Source: Pachypanchax playfairii | Taxonomy: Eukaryota > Chordata > Actinopteri > Cyprinodontiformes > Aplocheilidae | Length of the DNA stretch: 64,000 nucleotides | NCBI GenBank assembly: GCA_006937955.1 | Contig: SSNP01000025.1 | Location: 1,353,159-1,417,158 of the forward strand | Direction: 5' to 3' | In this document: piece after piece, positions 15,501 through 25,783 of the stretch | How positions within the stretch are numbered: the stretch's first letter is position 1 | Layout: each line of letters opens with the position of its first letter | The notes under the pieces: model-generated | Database searches by the model: none | The model's input: the letters and a program-made list of their open reading frames with translations, nothing else | What the model was told of the DNA's origin: nothing | Made by a program: the position numbers and the translations under genes

Positions 15501-18500
15501 ACATCCCTGAAAAATGAAGAGATCACCAAAGATTTTCAATTAAACATGACATATATGTTTCTTCCTCTCTTCAGACAAGTTTGTTTCCACTCTGAACTAC
15601 AACAGTAGGCAAATGACCAAGTATTTTAGGAAACTTGATACCATGCAACTGTTAAGTGTAGCCGTGCTTCACCTCAAGCAATAGAACTCACATAAAAATC
15701 ACATCTAAGCCAAGTAAAAACATGCCTCTTACCTTAAAAATGAATTTTCCAAACTTTCCTGTCATTTATTTATATAGGTGCACGTTGTGTGCATACATGT
15801 AACTTTTGCACAGTCTTCTAGGTGAACTTCATCAGTCTGCACAACTTTTGCTTCAGTTTTAAGTCCACAAATAATAAGGAAGACAGTTGAACTATCAGTG
15901 TGACGTGACGGGTTTGACCAGAAACTTCATGTCATGAGAAGAAAAAGTTTGGATTACATGTTAATTAAATAAGAGTTAAGTGTAGCCATTAGCTCTAAAT
16001 ACAAAGCAGGAAACAAACTGCAGAAGCAGCTCAGACAACGAAAATCTTTTCTTTTTTAATTGATGGGCACCATGAAAATAACTGGACTTGTTGCTCATTC
16101 CAGTTATCACTGTAGTAAATTTTATCTTTTCAATCCAGTCTTTGATTTTTTTTTTTTTCAAAATCCTATTTCCCATTTTCTATGAGTTATGTGAAATGTC
16201 ATCATCAAAGCACATCTTTCAGGGGACATCACATGGCTTGAAAAAAAATGGATTCATTCTTTTTTCCTCCTCCTAATGATGATTACAGAGAACAAAAGAA
16301 GGAAAGAAAAATGGCTAAGGAAAGAAGAAAAACTGAAATAAAGGGTAGAGGTAGCTGAAAGATTAAAGTCGTGTCAGAAGGTAGAAATTTAAACACCAGT
16401 GTGGTCAAGTGACATGTGACCCTGAGCTGAACCTGAGCTGTGGCTTCAATTTCATAACAAAACCAAATCCTTCTCTTTTACCAGATAAAGTGTGTAACAT
16501 CTACACTATAATTACTGCAGAGTGCAAATAACTGGACCAAATGCATTTCTAAATCACAAAAACGTAAGTTTTAAATGGAAAACAAATAATAATAATCAGA
16601 AATAAAAAAAACACCTAGAAAATTTAAGTGATGTCTTGGTGACACTATAACAATCACTCCATCACAGTCAAACCTGAGCCACGATTTTGTAACAACAACT
16701 TATTCAACAAGGATTTTAAATGTACATTTTTACAAAAATTGCACTTAAACGTGCAATAAATGCTACTGTTTAATTTTGTAATAACACAAGCTGAAATAAC
16801 ACAGTATTTATAGAAATCACCATCACAGCTGCAGAAATAACCTGATTTAGAACCGACATCCCACCAGCAGCATGTAGATGGACACGGCGCCACTTTAACA
16901 TCACATTATCACATTAAAAAGAGGCTGAAGGAATCTTTATTCTCCCTGTGGTATAATCTGCACTGCAGTAAACAGTACCACAATTACACACAGTTACACT
17001 GACGCAAGAATAAATAATAAATGGACAACGATGAATAAAAACTGAAATTTGGGCTTCTTTAGCAGCATGATGCAGCAGGGGCAAGAGAATGTTAGTCCTG
17101 CTAAAAAGAAATCCCACTGAGATTTACAATCTCGATGACTTGTACCCACAAGTCTGGGATAAAGGGGCAAAAGGTTCAGCAACCCAAAGAGCAGATCTCA
17201 CAGAGCCTAAACATAAAAGAACATAATAAAGAGCAGAAATTTCTGGCTGTTTTCACTGAATGTTAATAAGATTCTTCAGAGTTTTGTTTTTTGTCTCCTT
17301 TAGCTTAAGCACTGGACCATTTGATGTAAACAAAAGTAAAAATTTAAAAGTATTTCATCAAACTCTGCATTAGGCTACTATTGGGTCATTTGAATGGTGA
17401 TGCAATAATCAGCATGGAATCCTACAGTAGTATAATATGATATTTTTCAGCAAACTGACACCTTGCATATTATCCAGTAGTAAATAAACAAGAGAAAATA
17501 AAATCCACAAAATTGAGATCTTTCAAATCATATTCAAACTTCAGCTCATTCTACTTCTACTAACAACGATTGAAACTGTTAAACGTAACTGGGATCTCAT
17601 AGAAAATTACTCAAGCTTTTGTTTTGTTTGGGATGAAAACAGAAGCAGAACACTGACCAATCATATGAGCTCATTCAAACATTGTTAATTTATTACTTTT
17701 TAGTAGGCTTTAATTAAATAATGACAGTGTTAAATTAAACTAATCAAGGTTTGAATGGGGATTGATTTTACTAAATATAATCAGTGATTCACTGTGTATG
17801 AAAACCACTTGTATTTTTTTTTTAAATACCTCGTTGAAGGAAATCTTGCTGTTTTTCATCTTTTGAGGTAAACTCTTCCATGTTTTTCCAAAGAAGTGCT
17901 GGTGTTTGATATCAAACAGGGTCCCTCGTAGTTGAAAGGTCTCTTCGTCACGCTCTGACAATTCCTGTCAGTGGAAAGAAAAGACAAGCATCTTAGAAAA
18001 ACCAAAAAAATTGTATTTGATTTGAAAATTAAATTTTGAAATGACCGACCTTTTGAAGTATTTTAATTGAAAATGCCAAAATCCAGAATTCTAAGTAAAT
18101 GCACACAGATGATAAAAGTAGCAAACTGTGTTTTTTTATTCTGCATCAGATGGATTAACTGTAGTGTTTTCTAAATTATCTGTTTTATTACTGCAAAGAA
18201 GATACAGAGCACAAATTAACCTAAATGCACAGGTAAACATGTAATATGTAAAGGTAAACATTCAGTAAACACCTTTCAAACACACTTAAGTCTTCTAAAT
18301 CTGCTAAATATTTACGAGTTTGTTTACTAATTCTGATCCAGTCAGTGGAGAAAAGTCCATCGTTGTTTATGTTTGTTCAAACAGCGACGCATTATGACCA
18401 CGAACATTTACCTGAGGGAGGTGAGTGGCAGTGAGGCGGTTGAGGGTGAGCTGGAAGCCCTGGGACGTGATGGAACGGTTCTCCAAAACCAGTCGAACTG

Positions 18501-18588
18501 CCGAACTGGCAGGAGGAACCAACCGGTTCCTCTTAAACACATCTTCCCAGCCGTCCCCCGTCCTGGTTTTGTCTTCTGTTTTTACCAT
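3576..18588 (-). CDS. nphp4: NPHP4, nephrocystin-4, N-terminal part (coding exons 1-4; runs off the left edge)
   Basis: Nephrocystin-4 is a scaffold of the ciliary transition zone that works with NPHP1 and RPGRIP1L. Four minus-strand exons join in phase: 18588-18412 (59 codons, ATG at 18588), 17964-17830 (45 codons), 4315-4146 (56 codons plus 2 bases) and 3640-3576 (1 base, 21 codons, 1 base). All have GT-AG borders and together give about 182 residues. Matches to human NPHP4 as I recall it include W-x-x-x-F-x-x-N-x-LVPP near the start, HFFGKTWK, LYFHTSL and LHHGSPRGLLH. The remaining exons, more than 1,000 residues in the family, must lie left of the window; I found none in 1-3575. Intron 2 is about 13.5 kb. 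The ATG at 18588 is the first in the exon and gives a 13-residue lead before the conserved WEDVF. The gene faces DFFB head-to-head. Assignment is by remembered family similarity; the exact start is less certain. Confidence 0.9.
4755..4992 (-). repeat. Dispersed teleost repeat with tRNA-like head, copy 1 (minus), in NPHP4 intron 2
   Basis: Read on the minus strand, it starts with a B-box-like stretch (GGTTTGAAAC) and continues through 'catggagtttacatgttctc' and 'gagactccagcttcctttca' to a tail of 'ccctgtgatggactggtgac' and 'cctggtatagccctgcctct'. The same order of blocks recurs at 12560-12815 and 52541-52832, so this is one repeat family. I know this block as common in fish genomes but cannot fix its class (SINE or the end of a LINE). 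Confidence 0.7.
5000..12540. other. NPHP4 intron 2, central part
   Basis: No exon was recognised on either strand. The sequence holds short CA/GT runs (about 9905-9924, 9990-10004 and 10126-10141) and the perfect inverted repeat at 6963-7033 listed separately. The open frames are all under 100 codons, show no family match and are best read as chance. Confidence 0.5.
6963..7033. repeat. Nested perfect inverted repeats (potential cruciform)
   Basis: An 11-bp arm at 6963-6973 (cacaaccaatc) is exactly complementary to 7023-7033. Inside it, 6974-6983 (tacagtacag) is exactly complementary to 6985-6994 with a 1-base centre. A second palindrome overlaps it, with agactgtac at 6982-6990 pairing with gtacagtct at 6992-7000. 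It is intronic, and no transposon or RNA family was recognised. Confidence 0.75.
12560..12815 (+). repeat. Dispersed teleost repeat with tRNA-like head, copy 2 (plus), in NPHP4 intron 2
   Basis: The copy begins near 'gcatggtggtgccgtcggtt' and has a B-box-like GGTTTGAATCC at about 12603-12613. It then runs through 'catggagttctcc' and 'gccctgtgatggattggcgc' to 'cgtctctcgcccaatgacag' and 'caccagctccc'. The middle is shortened relative to the copy at 52541: the segment with the CTCCGGCTTCCTC-type block is missing. Confidence 0.7.
12816..17829. other. NPHP4 intron 2, 5'-proximal part
   Basis: No exon, RNA gene or clear transposon was recognised. The sequence is AT-rich with short homopolymer runs, for example poly-T at about 16147-16159. 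The longest frame, 13796-14113 on the minus strand (105 codons), has no recognisable domain and no matching splice phase with NPHP4. Confidence 0.5.
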
Positions 18589-19473
18589 GTCTAGCAGTTA
18601 GAACTAAATTGAGCGCGACATTGTGAAGAAAAAAGAATGAATGCAGTAAATTACGTTATTTTCTGGAAATTAATGTTCCTTTTGCGTTCGGACTTTCAAA
18701 CATGCGACCGCCATATTGAATCTGAGTTAAACGATTCGAATCAGAGGGGTGTTCAAATAAATTAGCGGTTCAACCAGAAGTATAGACAAGTAAAACTCAT
18801 GTGTGACCAACACTAATTGGTATAAACATCGTAATTTCTTACAAATGCTCCATGTATATGAACATTTTATATCTTCACACCTCTTTATAAATTGAATATT
18901 TGACGTTCCAACCCTGTCACTTGGTACGTTCCATTTTCGAGCATCAGTTGCTATGGTAATATTCACGTGGGAACTGATTATGATTTCTGATTTTTAAGAA
19001 AATAAGCGTGTCATAAAATCATACCAGCACAAATATAAGATTGTGTTATCATTCTAGCCTGCATAAAGTGAAAATTCTTGTGTTATTTTGCTCTTTTTAT
19101 CATTAAAACGACATTGAAACTTTTTTTTTTGTTCGTATCTGCACCTTCTTAGTTCTTAGTTTATTATAAAAAGGAAATCCTTTCAAAGCTTTCACAAGCT
19201 GGGTCTTACTTTTTGGGAAATTGTCTTGTTTTCAAGCTAAAATACAGGTCTTGTGTCAACATTGATGACAAAATACTGAAAAAATACTATAAACAAAACA
19301 CTCAACGTCACTTATTACAAAACATTAATACAAAACGTTTAAATCTGAGACTCTGTTCGCTGGTACTGTAAACAGAAAACCAGCAGGGGGCAGCAAAACC
19401 GCGGAGCTGAGCTGCTGAGGCACAAGAGGAAGAGAGACAAAGGAAGCGGTAGGTACAAACTGAAAACAGTAAA
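18589..19473. promoter_or_regulatory. Gap between divergent NPHP4 and DFFB start codons (putative bidirectional promoter)
   Basis: The ATG codons of NPHP4 (minus) and DFFB (plus) lie 885 bp apart, facing away from each other, so both promoters and 5' UTRs must fall here unless an upstream non-coding exon exists. The DFFB-proximal end is locally GC-rich (about 19378-19450, with 'accgcggagctgagctg'). The middle is AT-rich. No TATA box convincingly placed for either gene was seen. Promoter function is inferred from layout only. Confidence 0.55.
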
Positions 19474-22400
19474 ATGTTCCGAGTCTTTGAGAAAAACAAG
19501 CCTGTAAAAATTAGAAGTGTTGCTGGAAAAACAAAGTATGGAGTTGCAGCAAAAGATGTGAAGGAGCTGCTTAAAAAGGGCTGCAAGTTGTTACAGGTGG
19601 GTTTTGTTTTTAAACGCTGTTTGTTGCTGTTCCGCCTCTGCGAAGAAAAATATTAGAAAACGAAACAAAATATTAGCTTAATAAAACCTGGTTATTGCAC
19701 ACAAGCAAGTTAATTTGGTATAACGGGGTTGTTTAAAGTACATTTCAGTCGGAACAGTTTTCTAAAATTCAACGTTTATTAAAGTTTAAAGAGTTTGTTT
19801 CTTATTTTAAATGGAACCTGTAAACAAAATGTAGTTGGTTATGTGAGCTAAGACCATGAAAAACTAAATCGTCACTGCTGCAGATTTCTGCCGATAAGTC
19901 CTGTTTGGAGTTGTTTATTTAACAGTTTATTCATTCAACAAGGAAGGACCTCTGTAGAACCAGAACAGCATGGTTCTTCCTGGTCTGTCTGATCTGTCTT
20001 TTGACAGCCCAGGTTTTTGGTCTGGTCTAGTATGGTAGACCCTGGTCTCTCTAGCTGTCATGATTGGTGCCTCTGTTCTGTCCTCCAGCATGCTAACCCA
20101 TGGGTGTCCAGATCCTGATCCTGATTCGAATCCTCAGCTTGTGTCACATAGATTTTTATGTCTTCTCTTTGATGTAGATAATACAGTGTAATAAATTGAA
20201 TATAATTATACTGTTTGTTTCTTTCATGTAAATGTAACCCAAACATGTGTGACACACTGTATACAGGTTTCATGTGTGTGAAAAATATGGCACAGATGAT
20301 GCCGCAGTGATCAGAAAAGCCACCACTAGTTTACACAGGTTGTGAGCTCCTCTTTTTTGCTGGTTCCATCGCACAAAATACAAGCCAAAGTCTACAAACT
20401 GTGATGACTGAGAAGGCACAGCATCATTTTACCTCCCCTTTTATTATTCAAATTGCACAACAATATGCAAACCATTTCCTGAATCAGTCTGCGAAGCTTC
20501 AAACATCACCATACGCCATGAACAGGAGCCTCGGTGCACTTCATAAAAATTGTCTGCTTGAGACACGCCTTGAAGCCTCGACACAGAAAGACACGTCACT
20601 AGTAAATGCAGTGAATGGACATATGAAACAGTCACTCAGCAGTTCATCCCAGTAGATTCTCTTAGTGTACAGTCTCCAGGTTCCAGACGGGGTGGAACCC
20701 TCCACAGCCTCTGGGTGCTGGACGGGGTGGAACCCTCCGTTCATTGTGAGGAATTTTCTTGTCTCCATATGAGTGTCTTCTAGCTCCTCCCCTGACCAGC
20801 AGGATATCTGATAACTAGCAGTGCATATGTGTTGATGGCCTGGACTTTGGTCTTGCCAGTCAGCTGGCTCTTCAGGACCCACCTCACACTTTGTTTGTCT
20901 TACTTGTGACCTCATCACAGTTGCCATTTGTCTGTGTGATTCCCATGTATTTGTAGCTGCTTTAAATGTGTGAAGTCATGATCAACGTGCTCCACGTAGA
21001 CCATATTCATCCAGTCTGAATGGCATTCCAGTGTCTTCTCCATATATCCTGGTGAGGTGGATCAGTCATGTTTTGGCATAAAATAGATCGAGAGTTATGT
21101 CTTTTTTCAGAATTTCTTCTAACAAACTTTTTTACCAAACCAGTAACGTACGAGTCTGGAGGTTTAAACTATAGTTTGAATATTCTGGATATATCAGCAG
21201 CTCATTTATCAAACAAAACATACACAGTAATAAACACAAGACGGTTTGTGTGCAACTTAAAGTTATGAATAGAACCAGACCTTTGCTTAAAAAAGAGCCA
21301 AGATGAGATTCAGTTCAGTGTAATTTATCTAACATCTGTTATAATGTTTTTTCCAGCTGCCACTTTCTGGTGCTCGTGTTTGTTTGTATGAGGATGGGAC
21401 GATAGTGACTGAGGAGTTTTTCCCTTCCCTGCCAGATAATAGTGAATTAGTTCTTCTCTCAAAGGAACAGACGTGGACTGGAGGTACAGAAACTTCTCCA
21501 GATCACACAAATCACCTTTTGTGCTTCGTCTTTTTTTACCCCTCTGCTTTTCTCATTCTAGTCATTTGTGATATTGGTCAGTTACTGAGCACAGACCGAC
21601 ACGCGGACGCCCTCATTGAAGCAGCAAAGGGACTTCTGTCAGATGAAAAGTCTTCCAAGAGCCGGAAAATCCTAACCGACCTACTCCAGAACCTCGAGGA
21701 CAGGTCTGAACTGGAGAGCAGGGAGGAGGATGAGGACTGGTTCAATGGTAAATTCAGCTCACTTTAGGAGAAAACTGGGCTCATTGGGTTGATTTTTTTT
21801 TTTTTCGCAAATTTTTTTTTTTTCTTTTCCAGGTGTTGATGCTCGATTCAAAACAAAGTCAGCCTACATGAAATTTAACTGTGAAGGCAGGATACGAGGC
21901 TACATGAAAGAGGTCAAATTCACAGAGCAGCTGGACCTTGTTTCTGTATTAAAGACATCTTCGGTCGGGCATCCGGCAGTTTGAAGTTTGATCTGTTTGT
22001 GTTTCCATCAGGTGGATGATGCAACCAAAACTATACAGAAAGCTAAAGTCAAGACGGAGTTTGTAAATGCATCAAAGTTCCTGTTGGAAATGCTGAAAGC
22101 TGACAGGTACAACGGCAGCTACTTCGACAGAACTGAGAAGGAGCCGAATCGGCTCTGCACCGGTGAAGGATGGTTCACCTGCCAGGTACAGCAGAAACTC
22201 TGAGTCCCTGATGGCGCCGGGTAGAATCTGCCCCAGTCAGCAGATCACCTTTTTGATCTGCAAATATTTATAACTGTAGTTTGTTGTAAACTGATTTTAG
22301 TGATGCTTTCTTGACAGTTTGATTGAAAATGACCCATCTTCATCTTTCTTCTTCTCAGGGATCCTTTGATGAGAAAATGTGCCCGTCACTTCACTCCATC

Positions 22401-22787
22401 AACCCCTACGGCAGCCGCGAGAGCAGGATCATTTTCAGTACTTGGAATCTGGATCACAGGTTGACAAGCTGCGTTTAAACACTTTCCTTCAACAAGTTAT
22501 TTTTCTCACTTAAAGTTTGAAATGTTTTGTTTTGCAGAATTGAAAAGAAGAGAACTGTTATACCCACCCTGCTGGAGGCTCTGCAGAACCACAAGAGCGC
22601 AGACGTCAATCTTAACTACTTCTACAAGATGTTGTTCACCAGGGAAAACCTGAAACTGGTCCATATAGTCTGCCACAAGAAGGGAGCTCACAACCTGCTG
22701 TGTGACACCAAGAAGATCTTTAGGACTGACAGTAATGCAGGCAAAGCAAAACACAAAGCCAAAGGGAAGAAAAGGCGCTTGGTTTAA
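19474..22787 (+). CDS. dffb: DFFB, DNA fragmentation factor 40 kDa subunit (caspase-activated DNase, CAD)
   Basis: This nuclease cuts chromatin between nucleosomes during apoptosis once caspases remove its inhibitor DFFA/ICAD. Seven exons join in phase: 19474-19596, 21357-21483, 21562-21747, 21833-21912, 22012-22185, 22359-22459 and 22538-22787, giving 346 aa (human about 338). Residues 1 to about 80 form the CIDE-N domain (MFRVFEKNKPVKIRSVAG). The nuclease core carries YNGSYFDR, INPYGSRESRI and STWNLDH. D262 and H263 fall at the positions known for mouse CAD, and H306 and H310 in LVHIVCHKK match its other catalytic and zinc histidines. The basic tail (KAKGKKRRLV) fits a nuclear localisation signal. 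All introns are GT-AG, but the exon 4 donor (GAG|GTCAAA) is weak. No frameshift is seen. It converges on C1orf174 and diverges from NPHP4. Confidence 0.96.
20600..21060 (-). mobile_element. Degenerate non-LTR retrotransposon fragment (R2/Rex6-like C-terminal region) in DFFB intron 1
   Basis: Minus-strand translation gives pieces of a LINE polyprotein. They include EEPADWQDQSPGHQH, then TASYQISCW, then METRKFLTMNGGFHP and, after a break, RLYTKR and DELLSDC. I recall this order (…TRKLLTMHGGFHP…LRLY…KR…) from a fish LINE usually annotated as R2-type or Rex6-like. It is frameshifted and interrupted by an insertion containing an 18-bp duplication (20686-20703 and 20721-20738). It is a dead fragment; the clade is uncertain. 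Confidence 0.6.
20686..20738. repeat. 18-bp direct duplication inside the LINE fragment
   Basis: The string gacggggtggaaccctcc occurs at 20686-20703 and again at 20721-20738, a period of 35 bp. The duplication splits the LINE reading frame between the FHP and RLYTKR blocks, which suggests it arose after insertion. Confidence 0.85.
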
Positions 22788-24310
22788 TAACAAAACTTTA
22801 TTTATAATGTTTCTACTTCATTTAAGAAAACGTTTTTAATTGATCTTCTGGGAACCGATTAATGAGATCAGAAAGAAATGTCACTGCGTCCAAACATTTT
22901 AGTATCATTTCTTCTTCCTGAAACAACTTCTCACAGAGCTTTTAAAGGAGGAACAAAGAACTTGAACAAGTTGTTTAATCATGAAAGACATTTATTTCTT
23001 GTCATGTTGGCACTTTGATGTAAAACATGAGGACGGATCATGAAGATCTTTTAACCAATGAGACATTCAGTCAGTCAGATTTGAGTTCTGTTAAACATTT
23101 ACATAAATAAGGCAGAACAAAATATACAAGTTCTTACTGAATGATTAGAATAATCAGCTATATACAACAGATTGGAATAGTTCTAGTGCAATTGTTGTAT
23201 AATTAGATTTTTAAATTATAAAATGATCCAGTACTTCTTTTATCTGATACTTTACAAATATAAACAGAATATATTTTAAAGAATAATTAACACACACTGC
23301 ATTTCTATACAGATGTCTTTTGTTTAAAAGCTGCCACAAACTGAGGAATTGTAGACACTTGGTGAATAATGATTGCTTTATGACATTCATCTGAATCAGT
23401 GAATTTACCAAAATAAAAGCTCTTGTTATAGAGCTGTTCTTGGATCAGTCCATCTTCATCACATTCATATGATCTGAATTCAGTTGATGGTAGTTTATTA
23501 GCTTGTGAATTCTGTGCTAGCATCAGCACCTTTCAAGGTTTTTGGCATTTCAAACTATGAAGCTTAAATGAGTGAGAATCACAAAGGACTTGATATGATA
23601 CATGGTCTCTAATGATAATATCACCAAACAGCAACTACGTGATAAACTGGAGGAACCTGAACAACAAACTCCATCTCTAGCTACTCATGCAAAACGTCTG
23701 TTAAAACTTGAAAACAGAATTTTTCTTTTTTCTGTTATGACTTGCTAAAAGTCATGAAACTAGCAAAAATCTAAACTGTTAGAAAACTGCACCAATTTTC
23801 ATTCACTGTCTGGTTCAGCTGGTTATATTGTTTAGATAAGTTTCCCTCGTATGTGACCTCAGTGCCTGACAAGAAGCCATGAAGCAGTGAGACGAGCGAC
23901 ACCAGGTCTGTTTAAAGGGCTCTATTAGTTCAAATATTAAAAGAATTATACTTTCATAATAATATTTTGTCCCACCTTTAAACTCGGTGGTTTGTCAATA
24001 GAAGTTGTTGCATCATCAAATTGTCCCGTCAGGATTTACCCCGGGTGAAGTGATGACATGTCAAGCCTCTGTGTTCCTCACAGGTAGATATTTTACTGCA
24101 TGTTAGGAAACAGTATCACGTGTTTAGGTAGAAAATTATTCTGTTTAACATTAAGCAGCTGCGTTCACACCATCAGAAACCCCTTTTTTTGGACTTTCCC
24201 CTGGATTTGAGATAGTAGCAAGATTTGAACATATAAAGAACAACAGAATGTGTGTTGTGTAGGTAGTTTCTTGTAGATTTTTTTAAGTGCTTGGAAGTTT
24301 TTTTTTTTTT
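22788..24310. other. Convergent interval between DFFB and C1orf174 (3' UTRs; one unassigned ORF)
   Basis: The two genes end facing each other, so this 1.5 kb should hold both 3' UTRs. There is no canonical AATAAA close behind the DFFB stop; an AATAAG is present near 23106. The only frame that looks protein-like is the minus-strand ORF at 23305-23529, listed separately. The rest is AT-rich without recognised features. Confidence 0.5.
23305..23529 (-). CDS. Unassigned 74-codon ORF, possible exon or gene fragment
   Basis: The translation is mixed and globular-looking, not low-complexity (for example SYECDEDGLIQEQLYNKSF, then FTDSDECHKAIIIHQ). It ends in a TAG stop at 23305. Upstream, 'gctagcacag' just before an in-frame AAT-TCA could serve as a splice acceptor, so it might be a terminal exon rather than a free-standing gene. 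It lies between the 3' ends of DFFB and C1orf174 and fits neither by phase. I do not recognise the family. It could be a decayed transposon or chance. Confidence 0.25.
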   Translation of the reverse strand: MLMLAQNSQANKLPSTEFRSYECDEDGLIQEQLYNKSFYFGKFTDSDECHKAIIIHQVSTIPQFVAAFKQKTSV

Positions 24311-25783
24311 CTATTGGCTCTGGCTTCTGCCATTGGTGCTTTTTCTCTCGCCTGCATCATCGTCTTGCCATACGCCGCAGAGACCAACCTCCTCTTCATC
24401 ACTGTCCTCGCGTGCGTAGTAATGTCGCTTTCTGTCTTTTCTTTGAACACTGGAAGACGCAGCTGATGATCTTTGAGGAAATTCCTGCAGAACAAGAGCG
24501 ACTCGTGAGTTTCACATCAACTCACTGTTAAAAGAGAAGATGAATTCTGTTTGTGAGATTACAACATGAGGCTGGGAAATTTACACAAAACTATTACTTA
24601 ACAAGACAGGCTCGTCTTTCATTTTAGAGAAGTTTGCTGACATTACAGCTAAAATGAAAATGAGCTTTAATAACATGCGACAGGTTAAGAAGCCTTTAAT
24701 TGTACAGGCTGCTGCTGTGTGTATTTATAGAAGTTTTCAAATCTTCAGGTTATCATTCAGTTTCTAGCAAAATCTTTGTTTACATTGTAAACCAGGTTTT
24801 GTAACTTCATACTGCAACAAAAGATTATAAGAACCCACGTTTCATAACAACTGATTTAAAATGTATGTTAGTACTGAAGCTTTGACCAGGCCAACACATG
24901 CTTCTCTACTGTGGTTCAGTATTAAGTTAAACTCACTGATAATCACACGCTTAATAGGTTGGTTAAAAAAAAAAGTCATGCTAAGAATATTTTGCTTTTT
25001 AACTACCAAACAAACACTCCTGTGACAAATCTAACATGCATGTTAAAGTCTGAGGAAACTGAAGATCTGAGATAATATCACTTATGATGTCCAATCTATG
25101 CTCAAGTGTTTGGTTTTCAACATCCCAAAAAACAAAAGGTTGAGTACATGATTTAAACACAATCCTCCAACATTAATTACAGAGGAAAAAAGCAGCTCAC
25201 CTGTACAATATCCAGGTTTCCAAAGAACTGCTCCACAGGAAGGATCTGATTACTGTCATCATCTGGGAATAAGTTTTTACTGTTTTCTTCACAGTCCATA
25301 TGCTTCATCTCCATTTTGTCCCAGGTGTCGATCGCTGCGCAGCTGTTGAAATCCTCCTCTGTCAATTCGTTCTCTTTACCCTTCTGGCCTTTGAGCTCCG
25401 GTGAAGCTGAACACCCCCTCCTGCCAGAAGGCTCGTGGCATTCACAGGTGATACCAGACAATCTCTCCAGGGGATTCGTTCTTTCACTGGACCTCACTAT
25501 TGAACTGCCGTCTGTCTTTGCATATCTACTCTTTCTTTTCAGACATCTCCTTCTTGGAGGTGAAACCTGTAACAAACAGTTAAAAATCACGATTGACTCA
25601 AAAGTGACAAGTCAGTCATTACTGCCTGATTCAACAAGGAAGGAAACAGTAAACATCTGAAAGGTTAGGTTATCCTGCGCCATACACACCATTTTCTAGT
25701 GGAACACTAACCTTCTTGGTGTCGCCGACATCAGAGCTGCTTTTCCTCTTTCTGGACTTCAAGTTATCAAGTTGCCCGGGCAT
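24311..25783 (-). CDS. c1orf174: C1orf174 homologue, small basic/acidic nuclear protein (UPF0688 type)
   Basis: Three exons join in phase 0: 25783-25712 (24 codons), 25566-25201 (122 codons) and 24484-24311 (57 codons plus TAG), giving 203 aa (human about 243). The match to the human protein, as I recall it, is the core DDDSNQILPVEQFFGNLDIVQ, against DDDSNQ..PV..FFGN in human, followed by a Ser-rich and Lys/Arg-rich stretch and an acidic run (REDSDEEE). The N-terminus carries basic clusters (SRKRKSSS, PRRRCLKRKSR) that look like nuclear localisation signals. The ATG is the first codon of its exon, directly after a TTTTTTCAG acceptor. The upstream exon ending at 27693 has no in-frame ATG, so it is taken as 5' UTR. 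Function is unknown in the family. Confidence 0.88.

Noticed and set aside
25316..25660. 114-codon plus-strand frame
   Set aside because: Shadow of C1orf174 exon 2 on the opposite strand.
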